DNA from: Luteolibacter arcticus
Lineage (GTDB): Bacteria; Verrucomicrobiota; Verrucomicrobiia; Verrucomicrobiales; Akkermansiaceae
Length of the DNA stretch: 64,000 nucleotides
Direction of reading: 5' to 3'
Assembly (NCBI RefSeq): GCF_025950235.1
Contig: NZ_JAPDDT010000001.1
Location: 124,001 to 188,000, forward strand
Each line of letters begins with the position of its first letter. Position 1 is the stretch's first letter. This document shows positions 23,756-31,741 of this stretch, piece by piece. The translations under genes and the position numbers were made by a program. Under the pieces are notes generated by a model that was not told the DNA's origin, did no database searches, and saw only the letters and a program-made list of their open reading frames with translations.

Positions 23756-23802
23756 AGTTCACCGCGGAGGCGCAGAGGTCGCGGAGGGACGCAGAGCGAA
23801 GA
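23756..23802. repeat. ACCGCGGAG-type intergenic repeat
   Basis: CACCGCGGAGGCGCAGAGGT then CGCGGAGGGACGCAGAG lies between tcdA and the next gene. The same word family fills 57.4-57.95 kb. It consists of short GC-rich near-direct repeats with no coding capacity. Confidence 0.6.
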
Positions 23803-23882
23803 GAAGGCGGTAATCACACAAATTGTGGGGACTGAATCAAAATCCCGTGAATAGACCGCGCGGTCCGCAAGTCCCACCCGCG

Positions 23883-24263
23883 ATGAACTCCCTGCGTTCG
23901 ATTGTCGGGGCTGCCGTGCTGGTAGCCGGAGTGTGCTGGGCGGGTGAACCGACCCATGACCTGTCCAAGCAAGCCGCCCTCAAGCTGATCAATCTTTTGA
24001 TCGAGGACTACCAGGAGCGGATCGAGGTAGTGCTCATCACCGAGGGCTCGAAGGTCACCGGCGGGCTGGAGGAAAAGCACGTCCGCCGCGTGATGGCGAT
24101 CCACCCGGTGGCGGAAGACGGCAAGCGGGTCCGCCGCGTCCGCACCTACGACTTCCACTGGAATGACGAATACGGCTGGCACTGCTGGGAGAAACGCGAG
24201 GAGCGCGGCGTGGACGTGATCTATATCTTCAGTGAGGAGCGCGGCGAGGTGGTGATAAAGTAG
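23883..24263 (+). CDS. small secreted protein of unknown function
   Basis: 126 residues. A signal peptide decides the start (MNSLRSIVGAAVLVAGVCWA, cleaved before GEP). The mature part contains a helix (LSKQAALKLINLLIEDYQER) and a beta-rich, charged segment (HVRRVMAIHPVAEDGKRVRR; YDFHWNDEYGWHCWEKREER; VIYIFSEERGEVVIK). No family recognised. It stands alone, with repeats upstream. Confidence 0.6.
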   Translation: MNSLRSIVGAAVLVAGVCWAGEPTHDLSKQAALKLINLLIEDYQERIEVVLITEGSKVTGGLEEKHVRRVMAIHPVAEDGKRVRRVRTYDFHWNDEYGWHCWEKREERGVDVIYIFSEERGEVVIK

Positions 24264-24385
24264 CGGCTCTCCATCAGAGTGGGGGAACTTTGGAAAGGAT
24301 TGCCGGCAGGGCGGAAATCCATTAGTGCAAATTAATGCAAAATTGGCTCCCGGGCCATCGTTCTCTCCGGGAAATCCAGCGCCCG

Positions 24386-25546
24386 ATGAAAAGCCCTCTG
24401 CTCCTGCTTGCCCTGCTCGCCTTGCCCCTGCCCGCCCGCGCGGGGGATGCCAAGAAGCCTACGCTCCCGGGCTTCAAGTATGAGGAGCTCCATTCCGGCA
24501 ACGGGATGACGGCGCTCGATTTCGACAGCGAGGGCCGGATGTTCGTCTGCGAGAAGTGGGGCCGCGTGCTGGTCTTCCCGCCGAAGGGCAAGGGGGAGTT
24601 CGGCAAGCCCGAGGTCTTCGCCGACTTCCGCGACCAGGTGAATCCGGAAGGCGAGAGCGGCCTGCTCGGCATCGCCCTCGACCCCGGCTTCGCGAAGAAC
24701 CGCTACCTCTACGTCTTCTACACCGCCGCGGCGGAGCAACGGCTCGTCCGGCTCACTGCGGACAAGGATTTCAAGGCCGCGGTGTCCGGTCAGGAGCTGG
24801 TGCTGTTAGACGGGCTGCCGCGGCTGTTCACGAATCACAAGGCGGGCGACATCCACTTCCACCCGGCCGACCCGAAGGCGATCTACCTGGTGCTTGGCGA
24901 CGATGCCAAGCGCGAGCTCGCCCCCGACCTGGGTTACTACAATGGCAAGCTGCTGCGCCTGGACAGCTCGACCGGCAAGGGCTTACGCGACAACCCCTTT
25001 TACGATGGCGATGTGAACTCGATCCGCTCGCGGGTTTGGGCGAAGGGTTTCCGCAATCCCTTCCGCTTCGCCTTCGTCCCCGGCCGCCCGCCCGAGGCGG
25101 TCTATGTCTCAGAGAATGGCGATGGCACCGACCGCATCGCCCGTGTCGAGCGCGGTGCCGATGCCGGCTGGGGCAAGCACGGCGACAAGGGCCTGATCAA
25201 GCCGGAGGACTCGCACACCAGCGTCCTCTTCACCAGTAGGCCCTGCCTCACCTCCATAGCCGTCGCGCCGAAAGGTCCCTTCGCGCCGGATGGCCCGGTG
25301 CTCTATGCGCAGAACTGGTTCACGAAGGACCTGATGCGCTGGAAGCTCGCCGGCAAGGACCTCGCCGCGATGGCCGCCATCCCGGCCGATGAAGCGCGCC
25401 CCTTCCTTGCCGACCACGCCACGGTCCATACCGCCTTCGGCCCGGATGGCGCGCTCTACTTCACGCAGTCCTACTACTCCGAGTCCAAGGGCAACAACCA
25501 CAAGCTCAGCCGCGTGGTGCCGGATTCCTCGGCATCTCGTAAGTGA
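24386..25546 (+). CDS. secreted PQQ-dependent sugar dehydrogenase-like six-bladed propeller
   Basis: 386 residues with signal peptide MKSPLLLLALLALPLPARAG. Glucose/sorbosone dehydrogenase-family motifs are present: MTALDFDSEGRMFVCEKWGR, SGLLGIALDPGFAKNRYLYV, FTNHKAGDIHFHPADPKAIY, NGKLLRLDSSTG, VWAKGFRNPFRFAFVPG, YVSENGDGTDRIARVERGAD and FGPDGALYFTQS. Exported family members oxidise aldoses or other sugars with PQQ. The spacing of PQQ and calcium ligands cannot be verified by eye, so some members of this group may be non-enzymatic. It is monocistronic. Confidence 0.85.
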   Translation: MKSPLLLLALLALPLPARAGDAKKPTLPGFKYEELHSGNGMTALDFDSEGRMFVCEKWGRVLVFPPKGKGEFGKPEVFADFRDQVNPEGESGLLGIALDPGFAKNRYLYVFYTAAAEQRLVRLTADKDFKAAVSGQELVLLDGLPRLFTNHKAGDIHFHPADPKAIYLVLGDDAKRELAPDLGYYNGKLLRLDSSTGKGLRDNPFYDGDVNSIRSRVWAKGFRNPFRFAFVPGRPPEAVYVSENGDGTDRIARVERGADAGWGKHGDKGLIKPEDSHTSVLFTSRPCLTSIAVAPKGPFAPDGPVLYAQNWFTKDLMRWKLAGKDLAAMAAIPADEARPFLADHATVHTAFGPDGALYFTQSYYSESKGNNHKLSRVVPDSSASRK

Positions 25547-25624
25547 CCGGGCTGCGTCAGGAGCTGAATCGCTTCGAGAAGTGCTTCCCGAAGCGGGCTT
25601 CCCGCGGGTAAGGTGGGCGCTCAC

Positions 25625-25954
25625 ATGAGGCTCCATCTTTCCTACTTGCTGGTCCTGTTGTGCCTTGGCAGCGCCTGCAAGAAGCTGCCCGGGATCGCCA
25701 GCGAGCAGGATGTCCGCAGCTTCTTTTCCGAGCTGGGATCGAAGGACGAGGAAGTGATCCTCCTTGAATCAAGGGACCTCTACTCCCGCTCGGACGGCTC
25801 TTCCCGGTCGATGTTCATCGGGAGGATGCACAAGCTCCTCCGCTCGAATCCCAAGCTCAGGGAGGAGCTGGAGAAGTCGAACCACGACACAGATCGAGAG
25901 ATGCATAAGGACATCCAAGCGATGGGGAGCGGCCTCGAGGCGGAGTGGGAGTAG
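25625..25954 (+). CDS. small lipoprotein of unknown function
   Basis: 109 residues starting at MRLHLSYLLVLLCLGSACKK. The lipobox LGSAC predicts lipidation at the Cys. The mature protein is helical and charged (SEQDVRSFFSELGSKDEEVI; RMHKLLRSNPKLREELEKSN). No domain is recognised. It begins a run of small exported proteins to about 31 kb. Convergent with the next gene, 4 bp apart. Confidence 0.55.
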   Translation: MRLHLSYLLVLLCLGSACKKLPGIASEQDVRSFFSELGSKDEEVILLESRDLYSRSDGSSRSMFIGRMHKLLRSNPKLREELEKSNHDTDREMHKDIQAMGSGLEAEWE

Positions 25955-25958
25955 GCGT

Positions 25959-26426
25959 CTATTCGGCCGCTTCTTTCCGGGGTGCGCGGAATGGCCAGAA
26001 GCCATCGACCGAGGCTTCCGGGTGCGGGTTCGAGGTTTCGATTGGCCACGTGGTCATTCCATCTTCGCGGTAGAGCAAGAGATCGCCGCCATCACCCCGA
26101 AGGAGCATCGGAGGCCAGCTTGAGTGATAGCCCTTGAGTTGGAGCGTGACTTTTCCTCCCGGTCCCACGGCGTAGGTGCCCTCGAAAGTTTGGAGATCGA
26201 ATCCTTGGTCCTCCAGCTCGACCTTCGAGTCCTTGCGGAAATGCAGGATGGAGTCGGAGTCTCCACCCTGGCGCTTCCCATTCCAGGACTGGAACGCGAC
26301 CACTTCCTTCTCTCCAATCCTCCTCGCGAGGGCTTGGGCAGGTGCGTCCCCTGCGGTAATGGGAGCGCGCTCGCTGCAGCAGAGCGTGCCAAGGCATGCA
26401 GCCAGTAGTAGCGGGAAACCCTTCAT
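25959..26426 (-). CDS. lipoprotein of unknown function
   Basis: 155 residues with a lipoprotein signal (MKGFPLLLAACLGTLCCSER). The mature domain is beta-rich: SWNGKRQGGDSDSILHFRKD, VELEDQGFDLQTFEGTYAVG and KVTLQLKGYHSSWPPMLLRG, a pattern like small calycin-like domains in which background values are compared with a threshold. It ends with PEASVDGFWPFRAPRKEAAE. No named family. Same direction as the next two genes leftward of 27.3 kb, but spacing does not force an operon. Confidence 0.55.
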   Translation of the reverse strand: MKGFPLLLAACLGTLCCSERAPITAGDAPAQALARRIGEKEVVAFQSWNGKRQGGDSDSILHFRKDSKVELEDQGFDLQTFEGTYAVGPGGKVTLQLKGYHSSWPPMLLRGDGGDLLLYREDGMTTWPIETSNPHPEASVDGFWPFRAPRKEAAE

Positions 26427-26436
26427 TTCTGACGGC

Positions 26437-26856
26437 TTAATGAGTCAGTGACTTGTAGTAAAGAAACCCGCCCTCATACTTGAGAAATTCCCAGGTGTGC
26501 TTCTCCTGCCGGACGTAGGTGGCCGCGAGATCCCGCGATGGGTTCCAGCGTTCCTTGCCTTTCACGGGCTTGAGATCCGGGCCGGTCTCTGGCCCCCAGC
26601 TCAACCAAACCTTGTCGTCGGTGTAGGGGCGCTTCTCCGTGTGCAGGGTCGCTCCCACCTTGGCCACGATCTCCTTGAACTGCTTCTCCGTGACCTTGAG
26701 CTTCAGGCAATACGCCGCGTCAGGGAGGAACCCATCTGCATACTGCGAGCGGTAGCAGACTTCCGCCTCCTTTGGTAACCACGCTTGGGCGAAGACGCTG
26801 CTGCTCATCGCGGCAAGCATCAGGCTCAGGTACAGCGCTCGGTGTTTCATGTTCAT
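26437..26856 (-). CDS. small secreted protein of unknown function
   Basis: 139 residues. Signal peptide MNMKHRALYLSLMLAAMSSS ending near VFAQA (ATG at 26850 is an alternative start). The mature part includes EVCYRSQYADGFLPDAAYCL and KVGATLHTEKRPYTDDKVWL, with two cysteines that could pair. No motif recognised. It lies 10 bp upstream of the lipoprotein gene on the same strand, so the two are probably cotranscribed. Confidence 0.55.
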   Translation of the reverse strand: MNMKHRALYLSLMLAAMSSSVFAQAWLPKEAEVCYRSQYADGFLPDAAYCLKLKVTEKQFKEIVAKVGATLHTEKRPYTDDKVWLSWGPETGPDLKPVKGKERWNPSRDLAATYVRQEKHTWEFLKYEGGFLYYKSLTH

Positions 26857-26877
26857 CTCTGTGATGGTGGTCGCAGG

Positions 26878-27327
26878 CTAGACGATCTCTAACTTGATCG
26901 TTTCGCCATCCTTCAGGTCTTTCGTCTGCTGCGCAAGATCACCGGTGAAGCCGAGATACTCGTAGAGGCAGCGTCGGCGGATATTGCCGGCAGCATAATC
27001 ACCTCCCAGCAAGGCGGGGATCACCAGGCCAAAGCATTCCCCGACCTCCGGTTCGCCGTAGAGCGCGAGCAACTCGGATACCAGTCCCCACATCTGCCAA
27101 TCCGCCTTGGACTCTGGATCGGCGAACACCGATTCCAACTCGGAAGGTGTGCGGGCAACAATCGCGGCGGACAGTTCTTCCGGGCAAATCCGCCAGTAGC
27201 TCTGTTGGCTGTCAGCCAGGAAAACATTTCCCATCGTGCTCACGGCCATCACCGTGCGGATCTCGGGGAGAATCCATCCCCACTCCTGGCTGAGCGCCTC
27301 GATCACCTTTGGCTCGTCGAATTGCAT
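26878..27327 (-). CDS. DUF1851/Tdi1-type (T6SS immunity-like) protein
   Basis: 149 residues, cytoplasmic. The family blocks are recognisable: MGNVFLADSQQSYWRICPEE near residue 33 and GECFGLVIPALLGGDYAAGN in the C-terminal third, which match the DUF1851/Tdi1 immunity C-terminal domain as I remember it. Characterised relatives neutralise a type VI secretion DNase effector. No effector or T6SS gene is visible here, so it may be a stand-alone immunity gene protecting against neighbours. It sits in a run of small uncharacterised genes. Confidence 0.7.
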   Translation of the reverse strand: MQFDEPKVIEALSQEWGWILPEIRTVMAVSTMGNVFLADSQQSYWRICPEELSAAIVARTPSELESVFADPESKADWQMWGLVSELLALYGEPEVGECFGLVIPALLGGDYAAGNIRRRCLYEYLGFTGDLAQQTKDLKDGETIKLEIV

Positions 27328-27403
27328 TTTAGCCGGAGAACGTTTCGAAGGGTAGGGATCGGTGGGGCAAGGCGTCGAGCCAAAGCGTTGCGCAGGCGGG
27401 GTT

Positions 27404-27871
27404 TCATCCGGGAGTTTTGTATTCCACGGTGATGCGTTCCGCGGGCCGGTTCACGACCGTCCATCGCACCCCGCAAGGCGTACCCGGATCGGGGCTGTCG
27501 GCTGATGGCCAGTCGAAGTCAGCGGTAGCGGTGGTGGCAGTCAGGGATTCCACCGCGAATCGTGGCTCTAACAGTAACTTAAGTTCCTCGTCCCGGGCCT
27601 TGTCCGCCGGCAGTGCCGGATGCGTGTCCTGTGAAGTCTCTCCGGCAAGATACGCTCGCTCCCAACGCAGCCAGATCTCCCAGTCCTCCAAAGCCAGCGC
27701 CAAGGTCTGCTCGTCGATGGGAATCAACTCGAAGATTCCGGGCTGCGAGCGATCGATATCCGTCCAGAGCGAGCGATACAAATGAGGACGGCCAAGGAAG
27801 TCGGCGATGCCCTCCCGCGGGCCATCGTAGAAACTCGGCATGGTGTAGACTCGATCGGTTGACTCGTTCAT
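27404..27871 (-). CDS. conserved cytoplasmic protein of unknown function
   Basis: 155 residues. The start MNESTDRVYTMPSFYDGPRE is followed by GIADFLGRPHLYRSLWTDID, a Trp-rich LALEDWEIWLRWERAYLAGE, and HPALPADKARDEELKLLLEP. I recall similar proteins with a VYT..YDGPR start as widespread small uncharacterised bacterial proteins, but I cannot name the domain. It contains a TTA leucine codon inside the recurrent word CTGTTAGAG. Same direction as the DUF1851 gene, 76 bp upstream of it. Confidence 0.55.
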   Translation of the reverse strand: MNESTDRVYTMPSFYDGPREGIADFLGRPHLYRSLWTDIDRSQPGIFELIPIDEQTLALALEDWEIWLRWERAYLAGETSQDTHPALPADKARDEELKLLLEPRFAVESLTATTATADFDWPSADSPDPGTPCGVRWTVVNRPAERITVEYKTPG

Positions 27872-27993
27872 GGGCGCTTGGCGGCTCGGATCCTCTCCGG
27901 GGCTAGCCTGAATCTAGCCTGCCCACCGTGACGATGCGGCCATGGCATTTCAAGACGGAACCCGTGCTGCCAGCAGACGTGGATACGGATACC

Positions 27994-28287
27994 TCACAAG
28001 CCCGGGCAAGGCTGGATGCCGGCGAGTTCGGACTTCAGGGCCTCCTTGGCAAGCTGCTGGTCGTGGTGAGCTTGAAGGTTCAGCCAGACCTCGGCCGGCC
28101 ACCGGAAGTAGCGTTCCAGGCGCAGCGCCGTATCGACCGTGATCGCCCGCTTGCCCTTCACAATCTCATTGATCCGTCGCGGGGGCACGCCGATGTCCTT
28201 GGCAACCCGGTATTCAGAGATCCCGAGCGGGATGAGGAAATCCTCGCGTAGGACTTCGCCAGGGTGAGTGGGCGGCAAGGGTTTCAT
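27994..28287 (-). CDS. higA: HigA-family antitoxin (XRE/HTH), no toxin partner seen
   Basis: 97 residues. It opens with PPTHPGEVLREDFLIPLGIS, the HigA signature, then the helix-turn-helix EYRVAKDIGVPPRRINEIVK and KRAITVDTALRLERYFRWPA. HigA normally follows a higB toxin gene that it neutralises and whose operon it represses. Here the upstream neighbour is a lipoprotein gene whose stop overlaps the higA start as ATGA, and downstream is about 120 bp without a gene. It is therefore an orphan antitoxin or a regulator recruited by the membrane-protein/lipoprotein operon. Confidence 0.88.
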   Translation of the reverse strand: MKPLPPTHPGEVLREDFLIPLGISEYRVAKDIGVPPRRINEIVKGKRAITVDTALRLERYFRWPAEVWLNLQAHHDQQLAKEALKSELAGIQPCPGL

Positions 28288-28613
28288 GGCTGTTCCTTGG
28301 TAGCAGTGATGGGCCGGGTCGAAAGGTTTCCATCTGAATCAATTGCTAGAACGAGTGATTTGCTAACAACCCGATCGCTCACAGCCGGAGTGGTGACCGA
28401 AAGGGTTCCGTCGCCGAGATCCCGGATTCTCAGCGCCTTGCCCTCCCACTTGTAGTCGAGCTGGGCAGGGGTGGCATTGTACTCGCCCATTCCTCTGTCT
28501 GGCAGTTCGACTTCGACTCCATTGAACTTGAAGTGCCAATGGGCCGCAGTCCGTTTGTGACACCCGGCTAGTAGTGGAACCAGCAATAGGAACGTTCGGA
28601 AGAACCTCGTCAT
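28284..28613 (-). CDS. small lipoprotein coupled to higA
   Basis: 109 residues starting at MTRFFRTFLLLVPLLAGCHK, with lipobox LAGC. The mature part is beta-rich (HWHFKFNGVEVELPDRGMGE; YKWEGKALRIRDLGDGTLSV; KSLVLAIDSDGNLSTRPITA). The start overlaps the upstream membrane-protein gene as ATGA and the stop overlaps higA as ATGA, so the three are translated from one message. A longer in-frame extension is antisense to the membrane protein and rejected. Function is unknown. Confidence 0.65.
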   Translation of the reverse strand: MTRFFRTFLLLVPLLAGCHKRTAAHWHFKFNGVEVELPDRGMGEYNATPAQLDYKWEGKALRIRDLGDGTLSVTTPAVSDRVVSKSLVLAIDSDGNLSTRPITATKEQP

Positions 28614-29212
28614 TTTCCTGATGCGATGTTGGGAGCGAAGGGGCGATGTCGCTGCTCGTCTTCGATCGAGGCAACGGCCATGGCTGCGAAGAAGCACAGG
28701 AAATGAAGCGCTCCGAAGCCTATGAAGCCGATGGGCTGCTGGCGCATGGCGAGCCTGACCGCGATCAAGCCGGCCAAGGACCCTGCGAAAACCAGAGTCA
28801 TATGGAGCGCCTCCATGCCGGTCGCAAGCCCGAAGCCGAAAACGGTAAGACCGAGACCCGCGCCGAGGGTGGCTGTCATCCCGGGATCCCGTCCGCGGAA
28901 CAGGCGATCCGCCGCCCACACGTAGATCCCTCCGAAGACGGTGGCAAACATGGGCAACACGAGGCAGGCCGTGAAGATCTGCGCGACCCGCTGCCCCGTG
29001 TCGGTCCGGATCAGGCGGCTCATGAGCATGAAAGCCCCCACGATGCCCGTCGCCACGGCTCCCACCACCAACGATAGCGGGATCGCCGAGTAAGCCTTGA
29101 AGATCGTGGCAGATATCCCGAACGACCACGCGCTGACCATCGGGACAGCCACCAGCAGGACGAGTGACATCGCGAGATATGGGGCTGGTGCTGCGGTGGC
29201 GGAGGTCTTCAT
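28610..29212 (-). CDS. multi-pass membrane protein of unknown function
   Basis: 200 residues starting at MKTSATAAPAPYLAMSLVLL. About six helices are visible: LAMSLVLLVAVPMVSAWSFG, AIPLSLVVGAVATGIVGAFM, IFTACLVLPMFATVFGGIYV, ATLGAGLGLTVFGFGLATGM, MTLVFAGSLAGLIAVRL and IGFIGFGALHFLCFFAAMAV. It is the first gene of a three-gene leftward operon (membrane protein, lipoprotein, HigA) with ATGA junctions. No family recognised. Confidence 0.7.
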   Translation of the reverse strand: MKTSATAAPAPYLAMSLVLLVAVPMVSAWSFGISATIFKAYSAIPLSLVVGAVATGIVGAFMLMSRLIRTDTGQRVAQIFTACLVLPMFATVFGGIYVWAADRLFRGRDPGMTATLGAGLGLTVFGFGLATGMEALHMTLVFAGSLAGLIAVRLAMRQQPIGFIGFGALHFLCFFAAMAVASIEDEQRHRPFAPNIASGK

Positions 29213-29351
29213 GGCATGCCGCACGTGCAATCTGCGCCATCATCTCTACCTGGGAAGCCGGGCATTCTCAAGACAGATCGGAGGTTCGGGGTGAACGGGG
29301 AGGGCGAAGGGAATCGCTTGGCAGCACGCCACTTCCGCATTCAAGTAAGGC

Positions 29352-29750
29352 ATGAATGTCCTCTTCCTGCGTCTCGTAGTCGTCTGTGCGCTGTGCTGGC
29401 TGGCATTACCTGCAACTGCCGGGGTGATTGAAAAAGGGCAGCCGATCGAGGAGGTGGAGAAGGCGATGACGAAGGCCGGTTATGAGGCCACTCAACTCGC
29501 CGTGATGCCGGTGGCGGGTGAAGATTTCCGCTTCTGGTCGGTCGATGAGGTCGATAACGGGGTCATGATCGTCCACTTCGACTCCCGCACCCGGAAAGTG
29601 ACAAAGATGGTTTACTGGCTGACGGATGGGCGTCCCAAGTCCACACGCAAGGTGTTCGAGCTTCCGGTGGCGTCCTTCGATCCCGAGTCCGGATTGATGA
29701 CATTGCGGACGAGGAAGCCGAAGGGAGAAGCGCCTGCGAAGAAGGGGTGA
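29352..29750 (+). CDS. small secreted protein of unknown function
   Basis: 132 residues. Signal peptide MNVLFLRLVVVCALCWLALP ending ATAG. The mature part: VIEKGQPIEEVEKAMTKAGY, MPVAGEDFRFWSVDEVDNGV, MIVHFDSRTRKVTKMVYWLT and a basic tail RTRKPKGEAPAKKG. The GQPIEEVEKAM helix followed by a short beta sheet resembles the BLIP/SmpA-like small fold used by envelope lipoproteins, but that is a weak visual impression. It stands alone. Confidence 0.55.
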   Translation: MNVLFLRLVVVCALCWLALPATAGVIEKGQPIEEVEKAMTKAGYEATQLAVMPVAGEDFRFWSVDEVDNGVMIVHFDSRTRKVTKMVYWLTDGRPKSTRKVFELPVASFDPESGLMTLRTRKPKGEAPAKKG

Positions 29751-29824
29751 TGCGGGGAGCTACCTGGCAGCTGGGATGAACCCTGCCTCGGGCATTTAAC
29801 TGGAGGGGTTCTGGTCGATCTTCT

Positions 29825-29890
29825 GGACTTATATTTAAAAATAAATAATATAAATCATTGACCATTGATGATTATTTATCATTCATGAAA
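29825..29890 (+). promoter_or_regulatory. AT-rich leader/promoter region of the ice-binding-like gene
   Basis: About 60 bp of almost pure A/T (TTATATTTAAAAATAAATAA and onward) directly precede the start, in sharp contrast to the GC-rich surroundings. CTGGAC, a 17-bp spacer and TAATAT is a possible promoter. The strength of the match is modest, but the AT island itself is clear. Confidence 0.4.
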
Positions 29891-29892
29891 GC

Positions 29893-30660
29893 ATGCCTAA
29901 AAGAAATGTTTGGGAAAAGCGCCTTCTCCTGGCGCTACTCCCGCTCGCATCAGTCCCGATGCGAGCCGATGCGGCCACGATCTCGCTGGGTTCCGCCCAC
30001 AGCTTCGCGGCGCTTGCCAGTGCTACCGTGACCAACGCGGGAGCTTCCGTCGTGACCGGCCAGGTCGGCGTCGCACCCGGCACCTCCATCACTGGCTTCC
30101 AGTTCGCCACGCAAATCGGCGGCACCCTGCATTCCAATGACGCCCTCTCGATCGAGGCCATAGTGGATGCGCAGGACGCCTACGATGAGATGGGCCTGAT
30201 CGCCACCGCGACCGATCTCACGGGGCAGGACCTGGGCAATAGAACCCTGACTCCCGGCGTCTACCGATTCTCGTCTTCCGCCCAACTCACCGGCACCCTG
30301 ACCCTGGATGGCCTAGGCCAGGCATCCCCGGAGTTCATCTTCCTCGTCGGCTCCTCGCTGACCACCGCCAGTGGGTCCTCGATTCTGCCAACGAACGGGG
30401 CGGACGCCCTGCTCGGCGTGTTCTTCCGGATGGAAGAGTCGGCGACGCTGGGCACCGGCACCACCTTCGCGGGGAATATCATTGCCGGAGATAGCGTCAC
30501 GCTCACCACCGGGGCCAGTGTGCTCGGTAGCGTGATTGCGCTCGGTGGCGCGGTGACCCTTGGCACGAATATCGTGACCATTCCCGAGTCCTCTTCCAGC
30601 GCGCTCATCGCCGTGGCAATGGCGGCATTCCTCGGTCGCCGCCGTCGCCGCGTGGCGTAG
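29893..30660 (+). CDS. DUF3494 ice-binding-like protein with C-terminal sorting tail
   Basis: 255 residues. Signal peptide through SVPMRADA. The core matches the ice-binding-like (DUF3494) fold: ISLGSAHSFAALASATVTNA, VVTGQVGVAPGTSITGFQ, SNDALSIEAIVDAQDAYDEM, LTPGVYRFSSSAQLTGTLTL, FIFLVGSSLTTASGSSI and NIIAGDSVTLTTGASVLGSV. The C-terminus (TIPESSSSALIAVAMAAFLG then RRRRRVA) is a PEP-CTERM/Verrucomicrobia-type anchor: short motif, helix, arginine cluster. Relatives bind ice or act as adhesins. Surface anchoring or processing by an exosortase-like system is inferred. Confidence 0.88.
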   Translation: MPKRNVWEKRLLLALLPLASVPMRADAATISLGSAHSFAALASATVTNAGASVVTGQVGVAPGTSITGFQFATQIGGTLHSNDALSIEAIVDAQDAYDEMGLIATATDLTGQDLGNRTLTPGVYRFSSSAQLTGTLTLDGLGQASPEFIFLVGSSLTTASGSSILPTNGADALLGVFFRMEESATLGTGTTFAGNIIAGDSVTLTTGASVLGSVIALGGAVTLGTNIVTIPESSSSALIAVAMAAFLGRRRRRVA

Positions 30661-30734
30661 GGATTTCACGCCAGACGCGGCGGCCCGCTTTGAGGAAATG
30701 CTTCGAGGCGGGGATTGATCGCCGGTCTTGCGAG

Positions 30735-30756
30735 GCGGAATGATTTCCGCGCTCCC
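30735..30756. repeat. GCTCCC-tagged intergenic hairpin
   Basis: GCGGAA-TGAT-TTCCGC followed by GCTCCC, preceded closely by GCCGGTCTTGCGAG. The stem differs from other copies but the tag is the same. Confidence 0.55.
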
Positions 30757-30832
30757 AGTGGTCGCCCGCAGGCGGTCCCCATTGGTGGATTGGAGTTTCC
30801 CCTTCGAGGCTCCGGGTGCTAGGCGTGCCCAA

Positions 30833-31258
30833 ATGTTCGGAAAGCAACCTCCACTCCCACCCGGGCCGCGATTGAAGGAGCTCTACGAGAAGTTCGCGGA
30901 TGAGATTGATGGCCCGGCTTCGCTGCAGTATGCGGTGGTCGATGGGTATCACAGCCTGCGATCACAGGCGACCCGCGACGGGTGGATGAATTGGAGCGAC
31001 GCGTACGAGGAGATGGTGGATGTCCTGAAGGCCTACCTTCCCGATAGTGCGGGACGCGAGGCGGAGCGGATCCGGAAGGATCTCGATGCGATCCGCGAGG
31101 CAGGGCAGACGGGAGCGGACGAAGGCCGCTTCGGCTATGAGGAGCTGGACCGGCTCGCGCTGGATGTCATCGCGTGGTGCGAGCGGAACGAGGAGCTGAT
31201 CTTGCTTCCGGACGGCGTGGATTCGTGGGGCGAGACGCTGGGAAATGCCAATGGATGA
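30833..31258 (+). CDS. small cytoplasmic protein of unknown function
   Basis: 141 residues starting at MFGKQPPLPPGPRLKELYEK; the in-frame extension to 30728 runs through a palindromic repeat and was rejected. It is helical and acidic: YAVVDGYHSLRSQATRDGWM, SDAYEEMVDVLKAYLPDSAG, EELDRLALDVIAWCERNEEL. No family named. It is part of the run of small genes that may be immunity-like. Confidence 0.5.
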   Translation: MFGKQPPLPPGPRLKELYEKFADEIDGPASLQYAVVDGYHSLRSQATRDGWMNWSDAYEEMVDVLKAYLPDSAGREAERIRKDLDAIREAGQTGADEGRFGYEELDRLALDVIAWCERNEELILLPDGVDSWGETLGNANG

Positions 31259-31284
31259 CAGGGGCGGGGGATGCTGCCCTTGGA

Positions 31285-31713
31285 CTATTCCCCGGGAGCC
31301 TGGCGATGCGTTGTTAGAGCGCCGGGATTCGCGGAGTAGCCGTAGATCGTGATCGTTTCTGAATCGCGCGCGAACGGGATCTGCAGGCGACCCAGGAGCG
31401 CGAGGAACTGCTCTTCGATATCCTCGATGGCAGGGGCGACTAGGTTCCCACGATGAATGAGTCTCCGCGGCCTGACGCAAATCCATTCGATCTCCGAGCT
31501 CAGATCGGTGCCTGCGGGCCAGTCGCCACCATACCTCACGTCCTGATCGAAGGTCTGGGGATAGGCATCGCTTGAAAGCACATCCTTCCTCTGAAAGGCC
31601 GGGGCAAACGGCAGTTCGCGGGCGACGGCATCCCGTAGTTCACGCCACTTGGTGGCGTTCATGACGGAGGTGAGGCCCCGTTCCTCAAGCGCTTGGAGAA
31701 CGGCGGGTCGCAT
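31285..31713 (-). CDS. DUF6678-like small protein
   Basis: 142 residues, cytoplasmic. The region VMNATKWRELRDAVARELPF, then PAFQRKDVLSSDAYPQTFDQ and a GDWPAGTDLSSEIEWICVRP block resembles the DUF6678 family as I recall it (NxTKWxEL start, GDW...IEW centre). Function unknown; similar small proteins often sit in toxin-immunity neighbourhoods. MNATKWREL at residue 18 (ATG 31660-31662) is an alternative start. It contains GCTCTAACAACG, one of the recurrent YCTAACA words. Confidence 0.5.
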   Translation of the reverse strand: MRPAVLQALEERGLTSVMNATKWRELRDAVARELPFAPAFQRKDVLSSDAYPQTFDQDVRYGGDWPAGTDLSSEIEWICVRPRRLIHRGNLVAPAIEDIEEQFLALLGRLQIPFARDSETITIYGYSANPGALTTHRQAPGE

Positions 31714-31741
31714 CTGACGAGCTGCGGGTGAATATCTTCCT

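Noticed and set aside
27928..28251. Rightward frame overlapping higA on the other strand
   Set aside because: Antisense to a well-supported HigA gene and without domain similarity.
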